Shown here: positions 36,700 to 48,899 of the stretch, one piece after another | Numbering within the stretch: position 1 is the stretch's first letter | Layout: each line of letters starts with the position of its first letter | DNA from: Homalodisca vitripennis | Taxonomy: Eukaryota; Arthropoda; Insecta; Hemiptera; Cicadellidae | DNA length: 64,000 nt | Direction: 5' to 3' | NCBI RefSeq assembly: GCF_021130785.1 | Contig: NW_025777521.1 | Span: 32,635-96,634 of the forward strand | The notes under the pieces: generated by a model | Seen by the model: the letters and a program-made list of their open reading frames with translations, nothing else | What the model was told of the DNA's origin: nothing | The model's database searches: none | Program-made: the position numbers and the translations under genes

Positions 36700-38060
36700 C
36701 GTATCGCTTTGCCACGCTTCGCTGAAACCACATGAAATTCCATACGCATTGCTATGAGACATACTGGAATTCAAATGATTGTACTCAGGTAAAGTTTATT
36801 AATTCCACTATTTTCTCGTTTTTATCATGATTATTTATTACAAGAGTTTAAAAATCTTCACTAAATTTAACCTAATTCTTATTTAGTGACATACACTATC
36901 ATTGAACTCGATGATGCCAATGTAGAATGGAAGTTTTATGGAAAAGTTTCAAATATAAAGTTGGTTTTTGAAAGGCAAACAGACAGACCGAAAGAAAGAA
37001 ATTAGACTGCGGTAATTTTAAAATATACTGGAAATGAATTGGAGTCAGTAATAGCAAAACGGGTATTTAATACAGTAAAATTAATTTAATTACACTTAAA
37101 AACACACAAACCAATACTTAAAGCTTTTATTTTTGTAATGTGGCTGACGAAGATAGCCTATCGAAAGGCAAACAGGCACTTAGACGAACAGACCGAAAAA
37201 ATGAAATGTTTCCTACCATTTGAGTATTTGAGTATGCTTCGGTCAAGCTCAGCCAATTACCGACTTATAATTCAGGTATATATAAAAAATATAAAAAAAC
37301 TATAAATAATTCGAGAGACATGAAAAAGTTTTCTACGACAGTAAGTGTTTTACATACATGGTTCTAACAGATGTTAAAACCGGGATAAGGATAAACAATT
37401 TTTATATAGTCTCAAATAAACTATAAGTGTAAAGGCATAATATGAATGACCTGTTAAAAAAGGTTCATTACATTAATTATAAAGGACTGCTTTACCGTAT
37501 CCATTTGCATTTATAATGAATTAGTTACTGATAATTTATTGCAAAGAGTATCGTGGTACACATTTTTAATTCATACAAAAATCTATTAAAACAAAAAATA
37601 AATATTTTTATAATGATAATAAAATATATTAACCTGCAAGAAGTGTAATTAATCTAACCCAACACTCACGTGGTACGGAGAATGTTAAAGCTCATAACAT
37701 TATTAGGGCTAACAGTATGAAAATTCGTTATGTTTTATAATTTAAAAAAAAATATTACTCTGATATTAATATACGTAGCCTACCATACTATTCAAGGAAT
37801 GGAGTACGCCTCATCACGTGTCGCTGAGCAGGCTCGGCTGAGGTTGCAAAATTTGGTTTATTGATCATTTCAATCAATAAATATCCTTTCACAGATAAAC
37901 AGGCAGGCAATCGCACAGGAAAGTAAATTTTTACATTCGCCGAGTAGATTGACTGATAGATATCAACGCCACTGAGCCTAATTTCATGGTTGGGCTTGCA
38001 CCAAGAGCTCACTTTTGTCAATGTAGAAATAAAGTTTCATGCAAAATTTAGATTCTATGG
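36700..38060. repeat. Region with diverged retroelement-tail-like repeats
   Basis: CACCACGTATCGCTTTGCCA near 36695 and CATCACGTGTCGCTGAGCAG near 37813 appear to be diverged copies of one sequence. Downstream of each come CAATGTAGAA and CAGACAGA or TTTCATGCAAAATTTAG words, which recur near 59320-59400. These look like fragments of an old interspersed family; boundaries cannot be set. Confidence 0.35.
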
Positions 38061-38292
38061 ATGACATCTTTCTCCAGAGACCATGCCACGACATTAAATT
38101 CACATGTTTTTATTGGGTTATGGTTCATAGCAGTGCTTAAATAGTAAACATTCCTGTAAGATAGAGAAGAGGAAAGAGAGCGCTGAAGTCATGTGTTTCC
38201 GACATTGATTATTTGACATTGATTTTTATTGATAATAATTTTCTTTTTGGATAGTCTAAATGTGTTAATATATCACGTATTAAAAGAGATTT

Positions 38293-38409
38293 GACTCTTA
38301 TGAGATTAGTTTGTTTACAAATTTATTTATTCTCCTATTTTCTCGTTTCAACTCTTATGAGATTATTTTGTTTACAAATGTATTTATTCTCCTATTTTCT
38401 CTTTTCAAC
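38293..38409. repeat. Tandem duplication, 57-bp unit x 2
   Basis: ACTCTTATGAGATTAGTTTG and ACTCTTATGAGATTATTTTG head two adjacent copies. Each is followed by TTTACAAAT, then TATTTATTCTCCTATTTTCT. The copies are nearly identical. Confidence 0.85.
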
Positions 38410-38954
38410 TACGGTTATCCATAAGACCAATGTAAACATATTCTCTAACGCTTATAATTCCATGGAGTTACATGCATCATACTTGAACTAAATTATATAG
38501 AAATGAAACTGCATGTACACTTTTAAGTGCTATAGATCAGTACGTTTATGATATATCGTGGGGAAATATAGACTAAACGACAAACAGACAGAAATAAAGA
38601 TGTCTAGGCCACAAATGATAGGCTACCTCACCTTTATGTTGACTATAAAATTGTTGCTAGGTAATGTCGATCGATTCTTGATAACTAATTAATTTTTAAA
38701 TTAAAAAGACATGGTTCTATGACTAATAGTTTTTATGAATTTTATTGCTAGTTGATGTTGATTATGAACATCTTTATAGACTTGCCTAAATGTCGTGTTA
38801 ATTAGAAATCCCCAAAAACATTAAAATCTTATAAATCTAGAATTTATATATCAAAACAGTTAAATTATTGTATGATTATGCTATGAACGTGTGTATGCTT
38901 TTGACGTTGAATTGTTCAGTAAGGAATAAGACGGTTCAACTTTCAGACAGAAGT

Positions 38955-39100
38955 AGAATACGGTATCAAAGGGCATTTGCAATTCATGAACACTCGGGTG
39001 CGATGAAAACTCACTTAAGTAAAACACTTGATATGAATAACTACGCTTTAATCATTACTTTTCAATGTTCATAGGGATTCAATTAACCAAATTACACAAT
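38955..39100. repeat. Dispersed repeat copy (GGCATTTGCAATTCATGA)
   Basis: TATCAAAGGGCATTTGCAAT, then GATGAAAACTCACTTAAGTA, then CATAGGGATTCAATTAACCA, matching 28585-28700 in order. The ACTCACTTAAGTAA portion recurs near 60510-60530. Confidence 0.55.
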
Positions 39101-39988
39101 GGGTTTTGCTTTCATCCAGTATCAATGTACCTTTTTGCCTCTAACTTGTGTAGTTGTTATTATACTATAACTTTGTTAATAGCAATATTGTGTGCTAAAC
39201 TGTGTATTGCGTATGTGGTGTTTGAAAAACCTTTTACGAAAGTAAATTATAAAATTTTTTATGACAATAATAAGCCTCTCATTGTAAGCAATTGTTAATT
39301 ACTAATAGCCTTATATAAATTATAAACAAAACCTCATAATATTGTATGCTACTTTTATACGTAGAAAGGAATCCAGGTCTTTGTTGCTTTATATGATGCA
39401 GACATCCATTCCAATACCAAACACCTACTATTCTTTCCACACAAAGTTGCTTTGACACCTTAACAGAACATGAGTGCGTCCTACGGATTAGTATGGACAT
39501 CAGACAACTCATGAGGATCAAAACATTCAAACATTAAACTCTCAGTGTGTTTACACTTCACAGTTGCTGAGAAACTTCACTCGGCCTACTGTCTTGGTTG
39601 TTAAGCAACGTTATAAATTATTACTTTTGTAAAGTTTAACTTAAAATCTGTATCCAAACTGTTATAAAAAAGAACATCATAGATATCTGCCTGGGGCCAT
39701 ATAGAGTTATTGAGTAGAAATTATTCTTAATATTAAAAATTCATGCCATATCATTTGTACCAAGAATTATTTATAAATTATTACCTGCGAGAGAGATACA
39801 TTATTTTATAAAGAAACAAGTAGACCAGGACTGTGGATGTTTTCAGAGTCAATTCAATAGATTGAGTGAAATATTAGAAATACACAAATGAGCAAGAAAA
39901 TTCACGATTGAGAACTGTTGTTGAACAAGTTTTTCTCCATTGATATGGAGGTTGTAAGCCTATAGTAATCTATATCATTGATTGCATT
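39101..39988. other. Stretch without recognised features
   Basis: Two overlapping chance-like frames at 39065-39298 (+) and 39279-39530 (-). Nothing else was seen before element A. Confidence 0.5.
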
Positions 39989-39992
39989 TATA

Positions 39993-40530
39993 CAGGGTGA
40001 GTCAGAAATATGGTAAAATATTTTAAGACGTGATTTTAGAGCTAAAAATAAGAAAAAAATGTTATATAAAGGTAGGTCCGGAAACGCTCCATTACTGAGT
40101 AATGGGTGGCGAAAGATTTTGCTTTGTTTTCAGTTCACCTGGTGAAATTAAGTGATTCTGGAAGGGTTTGTTCTTACTTTTTAACTCAAATAAGATGGAT
40201 GTATAAAGAAAATCACCTGAAAAATCAAAACCATTCTAGAGGTTGTAGTGTGAACAGATTTTGAGAAAAAGTATGAAATTTGCCAAAAATCGAATAACAA
40301 AAACAACGTCTTAAATGTTTGATGTCGACTAACATTGTTAAATGACCAATTAACAAATTGTTTTTCCTAATACAGATTGTAGAGAATTTAATTCTGAAAA
40401 CAACCATAATAAACAAAGTTAACTAAATGTGTAAAAAAGTTATGATATTGACTCCTCACGTATCACACTACACAGCAAACTTTTGCTGTTTTATAATAAG
40501 GAAATGAGTATCTGATTGGTAACAGCTGGT
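39993..40530. repeat. Element A left terminal inverted repeat
   Basis: 538 bases pairing with 41928-42468; the inner end is GGTAACAGCTGGT. Small differences include CTAACATTG against CGACATCAAACA-type positions and a few A-run lengths. A frame of about 60 codons read towards the outside occurs in both TIRs because they are copies; it is not regarded as a gene. Confidence 0.88.
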
Positions 40531-40610
40531 GAAATATAAATATTTTTAGTTTAAAATTGTATTTTTTAATACAATAAACATCTACAATTACTTTTAGTCT
40601 CACAGGAAGA

Positions 40611-41716
40611 TTAAAAAGGATGCTCTAAATGACCTCCATTGTTCAAAATGCACGCGTTAAGGCGTCTTCCCATAAAGTTTCGGACCCGTTCAAAAACTCC
40701 AGGTGTCTGCTTAATGGTTTCTATTCCATTAGAAACGTTTAATCGGAGTTCTTCAATGGTATCTATTGGGGAAGAGTAAACTAATGTTTTTAAATGTCCC
40801 CAAAGGTAAAAAAGTCCAAAGGATTTAAGTCCGGTGATCTTGCTGTCCATGAAACTGGTCCACCTCGGCCTATCGATTGATTTGTGAAACTCTCATTTAG
40901 GTGTCCACGAACAGCCAGAGAGTAGTGCGCAGGTACCCGTCATACATAAACCACATGTTTTGGCGCAAATTCAGAGGTACATCATCAAGCAGGTTAGGTA
41001 GCTCGTCTCTTAAAAAGTTCAAGCACACCACGCCATTATGCCTGGGAGGAAGCACGAATACGACATAATGATCTGCTAAGATTTCCAACCCAAACATTTA
41101 CTGAAAACTGATGTGGGCGATTAGGTTTGATAGCATGAGGATTTATGTCTGCCCAAATGTGGTTGTTATGGAAGTTAATGATAGCTGTTCTTGTAAAGTG
41201 AGCCTCATTGGTAAACAAAATTGTATTCAAAAAGTTTGGATCAGCACATTTTAACAGAAGCCATTGACAAAAACAACATGGGGAGCGTAGTCTTGTGGCA
41301 AAAGAGTTGCTGGAACATGGAGTTGCTTGGACATGCTGGAAGTGGTATGGGTGTAACTGGTACTCGTGTAGTATTCTCCGAATACTAGAATGGCTGACAT
41401 TGAACTGTAGTGACAATTCTCTAGTGCTCTTTTCAGGATAATCAGAAATTTTTATTAAGAACCAACTCTTCTAATTCAACAGTCCTACATGATCAAGCGA
41501 TGCCTGCATCACTATGCTCCGAAGACTTCAAAGAACCTGTTTCAGATAGGCGTTGATGAACAGTGGCAAAAATCTTGCGCTTTGACACCTGCGGTTAGGA
41601 AAGTTCTCTTGCTAGACAGACGTCTTGCTGCAGTACTATTGCAGCGTCCCAAACCATTCATTAAAATGCATGTCTTCTAAATCAGAGTTTGAATATAGAT
41701 GAATATTACCTTCCAT
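40611..41716 (-). pseudogene. Element A transposase, decayed
   Basis: Read from an ATG at 41716 to a stop at 40611 (about 368 codons if intact). The N-terminal helix-turn-helix region is recognisable in pieces (ENFPNRRC, then FATVHQRLSETGS, then ELSLQFNVSHSSIRRILHEY), with at least two stops near 41640 and frame changes around 41480-41560. The catalytic core is damaged: the first Asp position reads TNEAHF, the second survives as YDG without the usual following residues, and the third lies in a stretch reading SFGLFYLWGHLK where the family has an Asp before FFLW. The C-terminal tail (VFERVRNFMGRRLNACILNNG) is intact. Catalytically dead. Confidence 0.82.
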
Positions 41717-41927
41717 TTGTAATAAATGAAACACACAGCACAAAATCACTAATAAAATGGATGGAAATAACTGGTTAAATACTCAACACGAGCACATAGT
41801 ATCTTTACAGTTTGCTGTTTTGTTCAACAATGAAGTGACATAATTATGTTATCTAATAATAAATTCCAAGCTGATTATTTATTATTTAAAATGTTTAAAC
41901 AGTTGTTGTTTGAATAATTAATTATTA

Positions 41928-42468
41928 CCAGCTGTTACCAATCTGATATTCATTCCTTATTATAAAACAGTAAAACATTGCAGTGTAGTGTAATACGTGA
42001 GGAGTCAATTTCATAAATTTTTTACACATTAAGTTAACTTTTTTTATTATGGTTGTTTTCAGAATTAAATTCTCTACAATCTGTATTAGGAAAAACAATT
42101 TGTTTATTGGTCATTTAACAATGTTATTCGACATCAAACATTTAAGACGGTGTTTTTGTTATTCGATTTTTGGCAAATTTCATACTTTTTCTCAAAAAGT
42201 GTTCACACTACAACCTCTAGAATGGTTTTATTAGATTTTTCAGGTGATTTTCTTTATACATCCATCTTATTTGAGTTAAAAAAGTAAGAACAAACCCTTC
42301 CAGAATCACTTAATTTCACCAGGTGAACTGAAAACAAAGCAAAATCTTTCGCCACCCATTACTCAGTAATGGAGCGTTTCCGGACCTACCTTTATATAAC
42401 ATTTTTTTCTTATTTTTAGCTCTAAAATCACGTCTTAAAATATTTTACCATATTTCTGACTCACCCTG
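41928..42468. repeat. Element A right terminal inverted repeat
   Basis: Inverse of 39993-40530, ending CTGACTCACCCTG next to TATA. Confidence 0.88.
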
Positions 42469-42470
42469 TA

Positions 42471-43254
42471 TAAATTAAACTTCATTAATAGTCTGTAAGT
42501 GAAGTTTGTAGTGCAATCAGACAGACAGATAGACAAAAAAGCATACACGAAATGTTTACAAGCCCATTAGTGGTACGCCCCCAAAAAACGTACTCAATAA
42601 ATGTATTTATTTAAAGAATTAGTTTTACAACAGATTTTATTTTAAAATCAATCAATTGGGGAGTAATTAAGTAGGCAAGAACCAAACTATGTCACTTTAA
42701 CACTACAAAGCCAACATAAGTACGGAACAGGTTTTGCTTATTTGGAAGAAGTACCGAATGAAATGTTTAAACTGATTGGTGGGTAATTGACTATAGGAAA
42801 ATAAACGTTGTAGTAATGATCTATAACTTCATTCCTATTACTTGTTTAATTTTCATATACTTCTCAAGCATTTTACACACGATTCACGAAAGCATACACA
42901 TTTCTTTAAAACAATCATATAATCGTACAATTGTCAAAACAGTTTTAAGTTTTTGTGTGTAGGGACTTCGCATATTTCCACTCTACGGATTACAAATTGT
43001 GATTCTAACCATCCAAAATAATTTGTAAAACTATATGTGTTTTAGAGTCAACAAAGAAACAATAATTTATTTAACTACAGTAAGTGAATATTCAATATAT
43101 TCAACTTTTAAGTATTTGGCTTAATTCAATCATATGTGGGATAAATTTGATCATATTTACCAGGCCGTAAGTTTATTAAGTAACAAAAGATGCTATAAGT
43201 AAGTAAAAAGTAAAACTCTGAGAAAATTATATCATCTTGTGTAAAAATCAGGAA
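42471..43254. other. Stretch without genes
   Basis: A CAGACAGACAGATAGACA run near 42520 belongs to the decayed CAGACAGA family. Nothing else. Confidence 0.5.
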
Positions 43255-43345
43255 TCAGCAATTCATAACAGCCTTGGCGAGAGGTAGTTTGCCTCTGAGA
43301 GAGCTTTGTGTGAATTACGGCCACTTTCAACTGTCTGATGAATGT
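43255..43345. repeat. Member of the AATTCATAACA dispersed repeat
   Basis: GCAATTCATAACAGCCTTGG, then GTAGTTTGCCTCTGAGAGAG, then TTACGGCCACTTTCAACTG, matching 34025-34115 closely. Confidence 0.6.
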
Positions 43346-45982
43346 ATTCTAGGATGAATAATGAATTTAAAATATTTTTTTAATGTTACACTGGGTCTTT
43401 TAGGAACTTTGATTTATAAATAATAATTGTAAAACTATTGCATGCATGCCCTTGGCGTAAAGATGGTAATAACTGCAAAAATAAACGGAATGATCTTATT
43501 AGTTAATAATATTTTAAATTCCTTCTCATATTATTAAAATTATATCTATATATTCTTCAATCTACGTAGGTGTGTATGTACGAACGTATAAATGTTTGTG
43601 CGAATGTTTTGTATAAATTATTTTTAATGTAGGCCTACACAATGGTTTTAATTCCATGGTATGGGCTAAGTAGGAGTGATGAGCAGTTTAATAGTCTCAC
43701 TGAAAGGCATTTTTAGGTAATGTTTCTAGTCGTTGTTGTTAAATAATTCTTTTATGAACTTATTCCAATATTATTTTTTCTTAAAAAGTTCCTAAAATAT
43801 GAATAAAATCAATATCGGTAGTATGTATAGACCTATAATTAACACTCCTAGACATTTTTAGAATAGAAATGCTGATTTAATTTCATCCCATTGAAAACTC
43901 TTAGGATAGAATGGGACACCTCAGTCTATTATAGTAAGGTTTTATTTTTTTAATAATCTTTTAAATGGAAAGTACGAAATATGCACCCTGATAGAGCAAT
44001 GCCTAATTACTACTATTTTAATTCAAGTAACTTATAAAAAAATAAAGTATAATATTTGACATAAGACTTTTAAAGTATAATTTCAATAATCAAATCAAAC
44101 AAAGTTCTCCGTAATCGTTCGTGCAAATCAGATGAATTAATAGAAATACGATTTGCATAGATTTCATTTCGTTCTAAAATGGAAATCTAATTCACTGCAT
44201 GTGACAGTCTCTGTTACTAAACTAGTTATCTATGTCACTGTTACGTAAGTGATGAATAATAGGATTATTGGCGTATGTTACACTTAGGATAATTATATAA
44301 CAAGATGCTATCCTTATATTATGTTATTTAAATTTGTGTGCATCTGTCTGGAATGAGCGAATTAAGTTATATTGTATGCAAGAAAGAGTATTTAGGCTGC
44401 ACTTATCTAATTGGGCTATAATGCGGTTTAATTTACCGGATCTACTAAGTTGTTGGTTATTTTTGTTCCTTTAGCTGTAGGATAGGATAATAAAAATGGA
44501 GGGTTGCACCTTGCAATAAATAAAAGTGGAAGAATAATTGCAGGGTAATTGTGCTCTCGGCTTTTACCACTTTCACTGCGGGGAGTGGTCTAAACTCAGG
44601 TTAGATTGGACAGACCCTAAGCAAAATTGACAAGTATCCTTGAGGTCTCTAAGTTGACTCGCACTAATGTTGCGTCATTGTTTTTAAAGGTAAACATTTT
44701 GGATAGTGTGGTTTGAAATAGGATTTCTTAGCATTTTTGTTTTTGTATCAGCAAGACTTTTAGTTAGAGTTACCACTTGAGTGTCACCCCTTTTATAATA
44801 AATTAACTCGTTGAAGGAGATATCCTTAAAAAGTTCACATATAATATTATCATATTACAAAACAATAATTATATATTATAAAACACTCAAAAGTGATATT
44901 TGTGTAAGAGACTTTTGAGACACCCAATACGTTGAGTCATCAAGCAGACATGTTGGGTCAGATCTCATTTACGGATTTGTTATACATTTAATTATGTGAA
45001 TAACGTGCTCTTATTTAATTCTGACTAATATTTATACATGTATAAATATGCATAAAGATTTTTTAAATTAAGAGTAAGTTAGTTAGATAAACTGAACAGT
45101 ACGACTAAAATATTGATAATAGTTGTAATGTAAGACTCAAAACTTTCACATCAATTAATTTACGGAAAATACGGTGTAAGTACAAATAAATGTATAATAA
45201 CGATATAACCTCAGTAACAAAAAATTAGACAACACAACTTAGCTGCTATCTTAATTGAAATTTCTTAACATAAACTAAGGTTAATTATCCTTACTAAACA
45301 ACACAAATAACTGAATTTTTTTCTAGTTATGCACAAACAACATTCAAAACTAGATGGAGTTCAATAACCAAATATTTTAAAGTAATATTTTACTGAAAAA
45401 TACATTTTAATTATGATCTGCTAATCCATTCATCGGTACCCACTGAAATGTGGTTTTAGACGAAAATACCAATTCCACTTAGCATATTTTGATATACGGT
45501 ACGTTGGTAAACAAACCCCTTGTAATAAACTTTAGTTCTAGGAACAGAGCCCAGACCTCTTGAACCTTTTCTAGGGGGAAGAGTTGTTTTCTTTCAATTA
45601 CTATAGAGAAATACTGGTCTGAGGAACAAGTTGTCCATTTATAACCGAAATTGACCTAGAGTATAATAATTTTTTCCCCCATGTACAACGATATAATCAA
45701 CGAATTAAGTTGTATAAAGTTAGTTAATCATATTTAATTTCATGATATCATATAATATTATCTTCTGAAACGTTATAAACTATAAAACTACATATACTCT
45801 AATATCTCAGCTGAATTTATGTAATTTATCTGAAAGAATCAATAGTTTATTTAACTAGACTGTTACAATAAAAGTTAAAATGTGCCTTTATTCAGGCTAA
45901 AACGCAGTGGAATTGATTTCACTAGATATAGTACAGGTCATATATTTTCAAAATGTATTTTCAAAGCTACAAATTGTACGTT

Positions 45983-46064
<82 letters not shown>

Positions 46065-47114
46065 GTATGCATATAGTTTTACACTCTTGCGTACGTTTTG
46101 AATAAAACGTGAACAGGATGCCTACGGAAATAACGCAATACCACGTGTCACGTAACAGCCCTCACGTACATGCAATACTTCAATTCTGTAGCTCATTTCT
46201 CAGTCTCGAGATCCACAACAGTGGATAGACAGTAAGACAGAATATAAATAACAAAAATGTTTCAAGGACAGTTATGCTTAACGGAAATTTGAGATAATTC
46301 AGATCTTTATCTTATGATATTAAATATATTAGTGTATAAATTAGTGGAAAGTTAATTACAAGTAAAACTATACTTTTATCATATATATGTCTATACGGGG
46401 TGATGAAAAATCTTGAAATGGTCTAATATCGTCTACTGAAACATAGAACTGCGTAAAGTGACAAAGGCATACAATTGAACTTGTTGATTCAATCAATAGC
46501 TCTTCACCACCTCAGGAGCATGGCCTGTAAGGAGTCGGTGGAAAATGTAAGCATAGATACTGTGAATACCACTTTCAATGTCTTAATTAGTAGAATATGC
46601 CTAAAATTAGACCTCAACAGTAAGTTAGATATTGTTAGCAATATTAGCGATTATTAGGATATAACCAAACCAATGTTGCATTGATATTTATTAGGTTTTA
46701 GCTAACTGTAGTAAAGTGATTTTATACTTAAACTTAGCATCAATGTTTTCAGTTTTCTTACACGTAACTGTTTTACATAACGAAATAAATTAAATTAATT
46801 TAAAACAGAAACATTCTCATGACAATTTTATAATTTACGGATTGAATAATGGCGTTTAAAATTGAGCGTTAGAAATTATTTCATGACTTTAACAACACAC
46901 AATATAAAATACAGAGTGTTTTGTGTTTAAATACAAATTTAAGTATCATTAATCTCTTTTACAACTCGTTTGTTTACGCTTTACAACTTCCCTACTTCTG
47001 AAAAGTCTCTTTTTAACTGCAGAGAGAACAGTTCTTAATCCCTTTTCATAGCCAGAGTGTAGCACGTGTTTTGTCTCAGAAAACAGCTTAATTTCTTTCT
47101 TTCTGACAGCTCTT
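43346..47114. other. Long AT-rich stretch without genes
   Basis: Only a microsatellite at 45988-46064 and scattered simple repeats. Frames at 45882-46076 and 46475-46657 are chance, the first being largely translation of the TA tract. No terminal-repeat structures were seen. Confidence 0.5.
45988..46064. repeat. (TA)n followed by a T run
   Basis: About 30 TA units up to about 46048, then a run of about 17 T. Assembly length is likely to be uncertain here. Confidence 0.95.
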
Positions 47115-47743
47115 TTAACCCTTTAAGGACCGGACCCTAAAATAGATGTTGCCCAATACTGTAATACCTGCTGTGTGGACTTGCTCCCAAAACTATTCAG
47201 TTGTCAGTCGTGCTTTTTTGAAGTGGTTCAAGAGAAAAATCATAACAAATGTATTTATTGGCATATGATTATGTATTTGGTGTCAAAATGTACATTTTGA
47301 ATCTGGCTAAGTATATAAAACTCCAAATCGTCTTATGTGACAGTCCTTTTTTGCATTTATAAAAAAAAATAAAAATAATATAACAAAATTATTTAATAAT
47401 ATTTTAGTTTACAGTGTTTTACTGAAAACCCCAAAGAGTTTTTAACCATGGGAAACCAATTTATTTTACAGAGAATATTGTTTTCTACGTGTGTACCAAA
47501 TTTTAACTTATTTGAAATACAAATTATACAATTAAAACGAAATTTATCATGTTGCTACAAAAGCAATAAAAAATTTTGTTATTCGGAAATATCAGTACAG
47601 CATCGATAATATAAAAATAATTTAAGTTAAACAAATTCTTATTTTATTTTACAATACAGTGAAGATCAAAATTGGCACAAGTCAATAAAATGTACTGTTT
47701 ACAATGGTATAAAGTAAAAAAATATATACACTATGTACAAAAG

Positions 47744-47751
47744 ATTTTCTC
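47744..47751. repeat. Left copy of imperfect 8-bp target duplication (nested element)
   Basis: ATTTTCTC here against ATTTTCAC at 48311-48318, one mismatch in eight. The 8-9 base length is the usual one for Merlin elements. Confidence 0.45.
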
Positions 47752-48310
47752 GGTACTTTGGGATTGTACCGACCACACCAATATGAGTAACACAAAAATA
47801 TAAATTTATAGAAACAAAAATTATAGAACGAAAAAACAACTCTTTAATTACAAACTTACAATGATTATCAATTGTTAATGGGTTTTCTGTGACGCCCAGA
47901 ATGCAGCAATATCAAGGATGAGTGAGTGTAGTGAATTTCCGCCTTCAGCCGCAACTGCCGACCGCCACATGTATTCAGCTAGGTATTAGTCAAGATGGTG
48001 TCGTGCTGTTCCTTTTGTTTTTTATTACGTCATTTAGCTGAACCCCACATTCGCTCAACCTGTTGAGTATTAGCACCGGTTTCCGGGTCGCGGCATACCA
48101 GCTGAACGGGCAGCGAGACTCTGCAGTCACGTTATCTACTAGACCGCTCGACTTTGACCTCTATCTGAGGATGGGGAGGGGTTTGCGATAAGACAATTCC
48201 TGTTTTATATTGACGAAATATTGTTCTACGCTAATCTAGTAATCAGTAGAAGCAAAATGTCAAATAACAATTCATGTCTGGGTGTGGTCGGTATAATCCC
48301 AAGGTTCCCA
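47752..48310 (-). mobile_element. Nested Merlin/ISXO2-type element remnant
   Basis: GGTACTTTGGGATTGTACCG at 47752 continues GACCACACC. Inversely, the right side reads GGTGTGGTCGGTATAATCCC at 48281 and continues AAGGTTCCC. About 25 of 29 positions pair. The flanks give an imperfect 8-base duplication. The interior carries, on the minus strand, the C-terminal part of an IS1595/ISXO2-type transposase. At 559 bp the element is truncated. Confidence 0.6.
47880..48110 (-). pseudogene. ISXO2/Merlin-type transposase C-terminal fragment
   Basis: On the minus strand, about 48095-48034 reads RDPETGANTQQVERMWGSAK in one frame, then a stop. The same phase continues downstream as GTARHHL, stop, and YLAEYMWR (47999-47965). 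The motif GAxTQxVExxWxxxK followed about 15-30 residues later by YLxEYMWR is the hallmark end of ISXO2-like transposases, with the catalytic Glu in VERMW. Several in-frame stops make it a relic. The two catalytic Asp residues upstream are missing. Assignment is from motif memory. Confidence 0.65.
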
Positions 48311-48899
48311 ATTTTCACTCAGAGCACTATTTACCCACGTTTGCCAAAGCAAAGAGAATGACAGCCCTCTTTTGCAACCACCAACTGCAAATCTTGATTT
48401 TTTTCTTGATTGCTTGTACTTTTGACCAGATCATGAAGGTTGTAGAATAGGGTTATAGGTGGGATCTGTGTCCGAGTCGTCATCAATTGTAATTGAAGAA
48501 TCAGACGAATCTAGCTCCCTATCTATTTCCCTATCAAGTTCACTTGTTCTCAAGTCTCATAAGCTATTTTCATCACAATTCAGTAAAAAAAATTCGTACG
48601 AAAGCAAACATTACTACATCAAAAAAACACAGAACAACTAACGGACAGAACGTAAACATCTAGACAGCTGGCGCCCGGCGGCGAGCCGAGCCACTACCAG
48701 TAATCAGCTGAGAGCGCTTATTGTATTGCTGCTGTGTAATATTTTGTAGTTCATTCAAAACAATATTTTTAATATCCTTAATACTTTTAACAAAGTGTAT
48801 ATGGTTTAAAGTATATAATAAAATTAAATCGACCGTTTGGTCTTTTTAGCATACTTATCAGACGTCCAAAAATCGACCGCTTGGGGTCCAAAGGGTTAA

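Larger units (their letters stand above)
39993..42468 (-). mobile_element. DD41D-type Tc1/mariner element A with TIRs of about 540 bp
   Basis: A 2476-bp unit between TA dinucleotides (39991-39992 and 42469-42470; the flanks actually read TATA on both sides). It begins CAGGGTGAGTCAGAAATATG and ends in the exact inverse. Inverted similarity continues for about 540 bases on each side with few mismatches. The interior encodes, on the minus strand, a broken transposase of the DDE type with the SPDL...FFLWGHLK-like ending. TIRs this long are unusual for this superfamily, where most are below about 100 bases. High TIR similarity alongside a decayed transposase suggests later mobilisation by a relative, or TIR gene conversion. 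Confidence 0.88.
47119..48895 (-). mobile_element. piggyBac-type TTAA-flanked element, non-autonomous or decayed
   Basis: The left end TTAACCCTTTAAGGACCGG and the inverse of the right end, TTAACCCTTTGGACCCC, share TTAACCCTTT and a GGACC word. The TTAA sites are at 47115-47118 and 48896-48899. Ends starting CCC beside TTAA are the piggyBac pattern. On the minus strand near 48540-48445 a frame reads an acidic stretch ending DDDSDTDPTYNP, similar in style to the acidic N-termini of piggyBac-like transposases; no catalytic part is recognisable. A second element is nested at 47752-48310. Confidence 0.6.

Noticed and set aside
40225..40416. 63-codon frame with a near-identical partner at 42049-42234
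   Set aside because: Both lie in the two TIRs of element A, so similarity follows from the inverted repeat and not from coding constraint.
41489..41680. 63-codon + frame with plausible composition
   Set aside because: It is the antisense of the element A transposase N-terminal region.
45882..46076. 64-codon frame ending in alternating Ile-Tyr
   Set aside because: It is translation of the (TA)n microsatellite.
48459..48641. Ser-rich 60-codon + frame
   Set aside because: It is the complement of the acidic minus-strand stretch in the piggyBac-type element and has no independent support.
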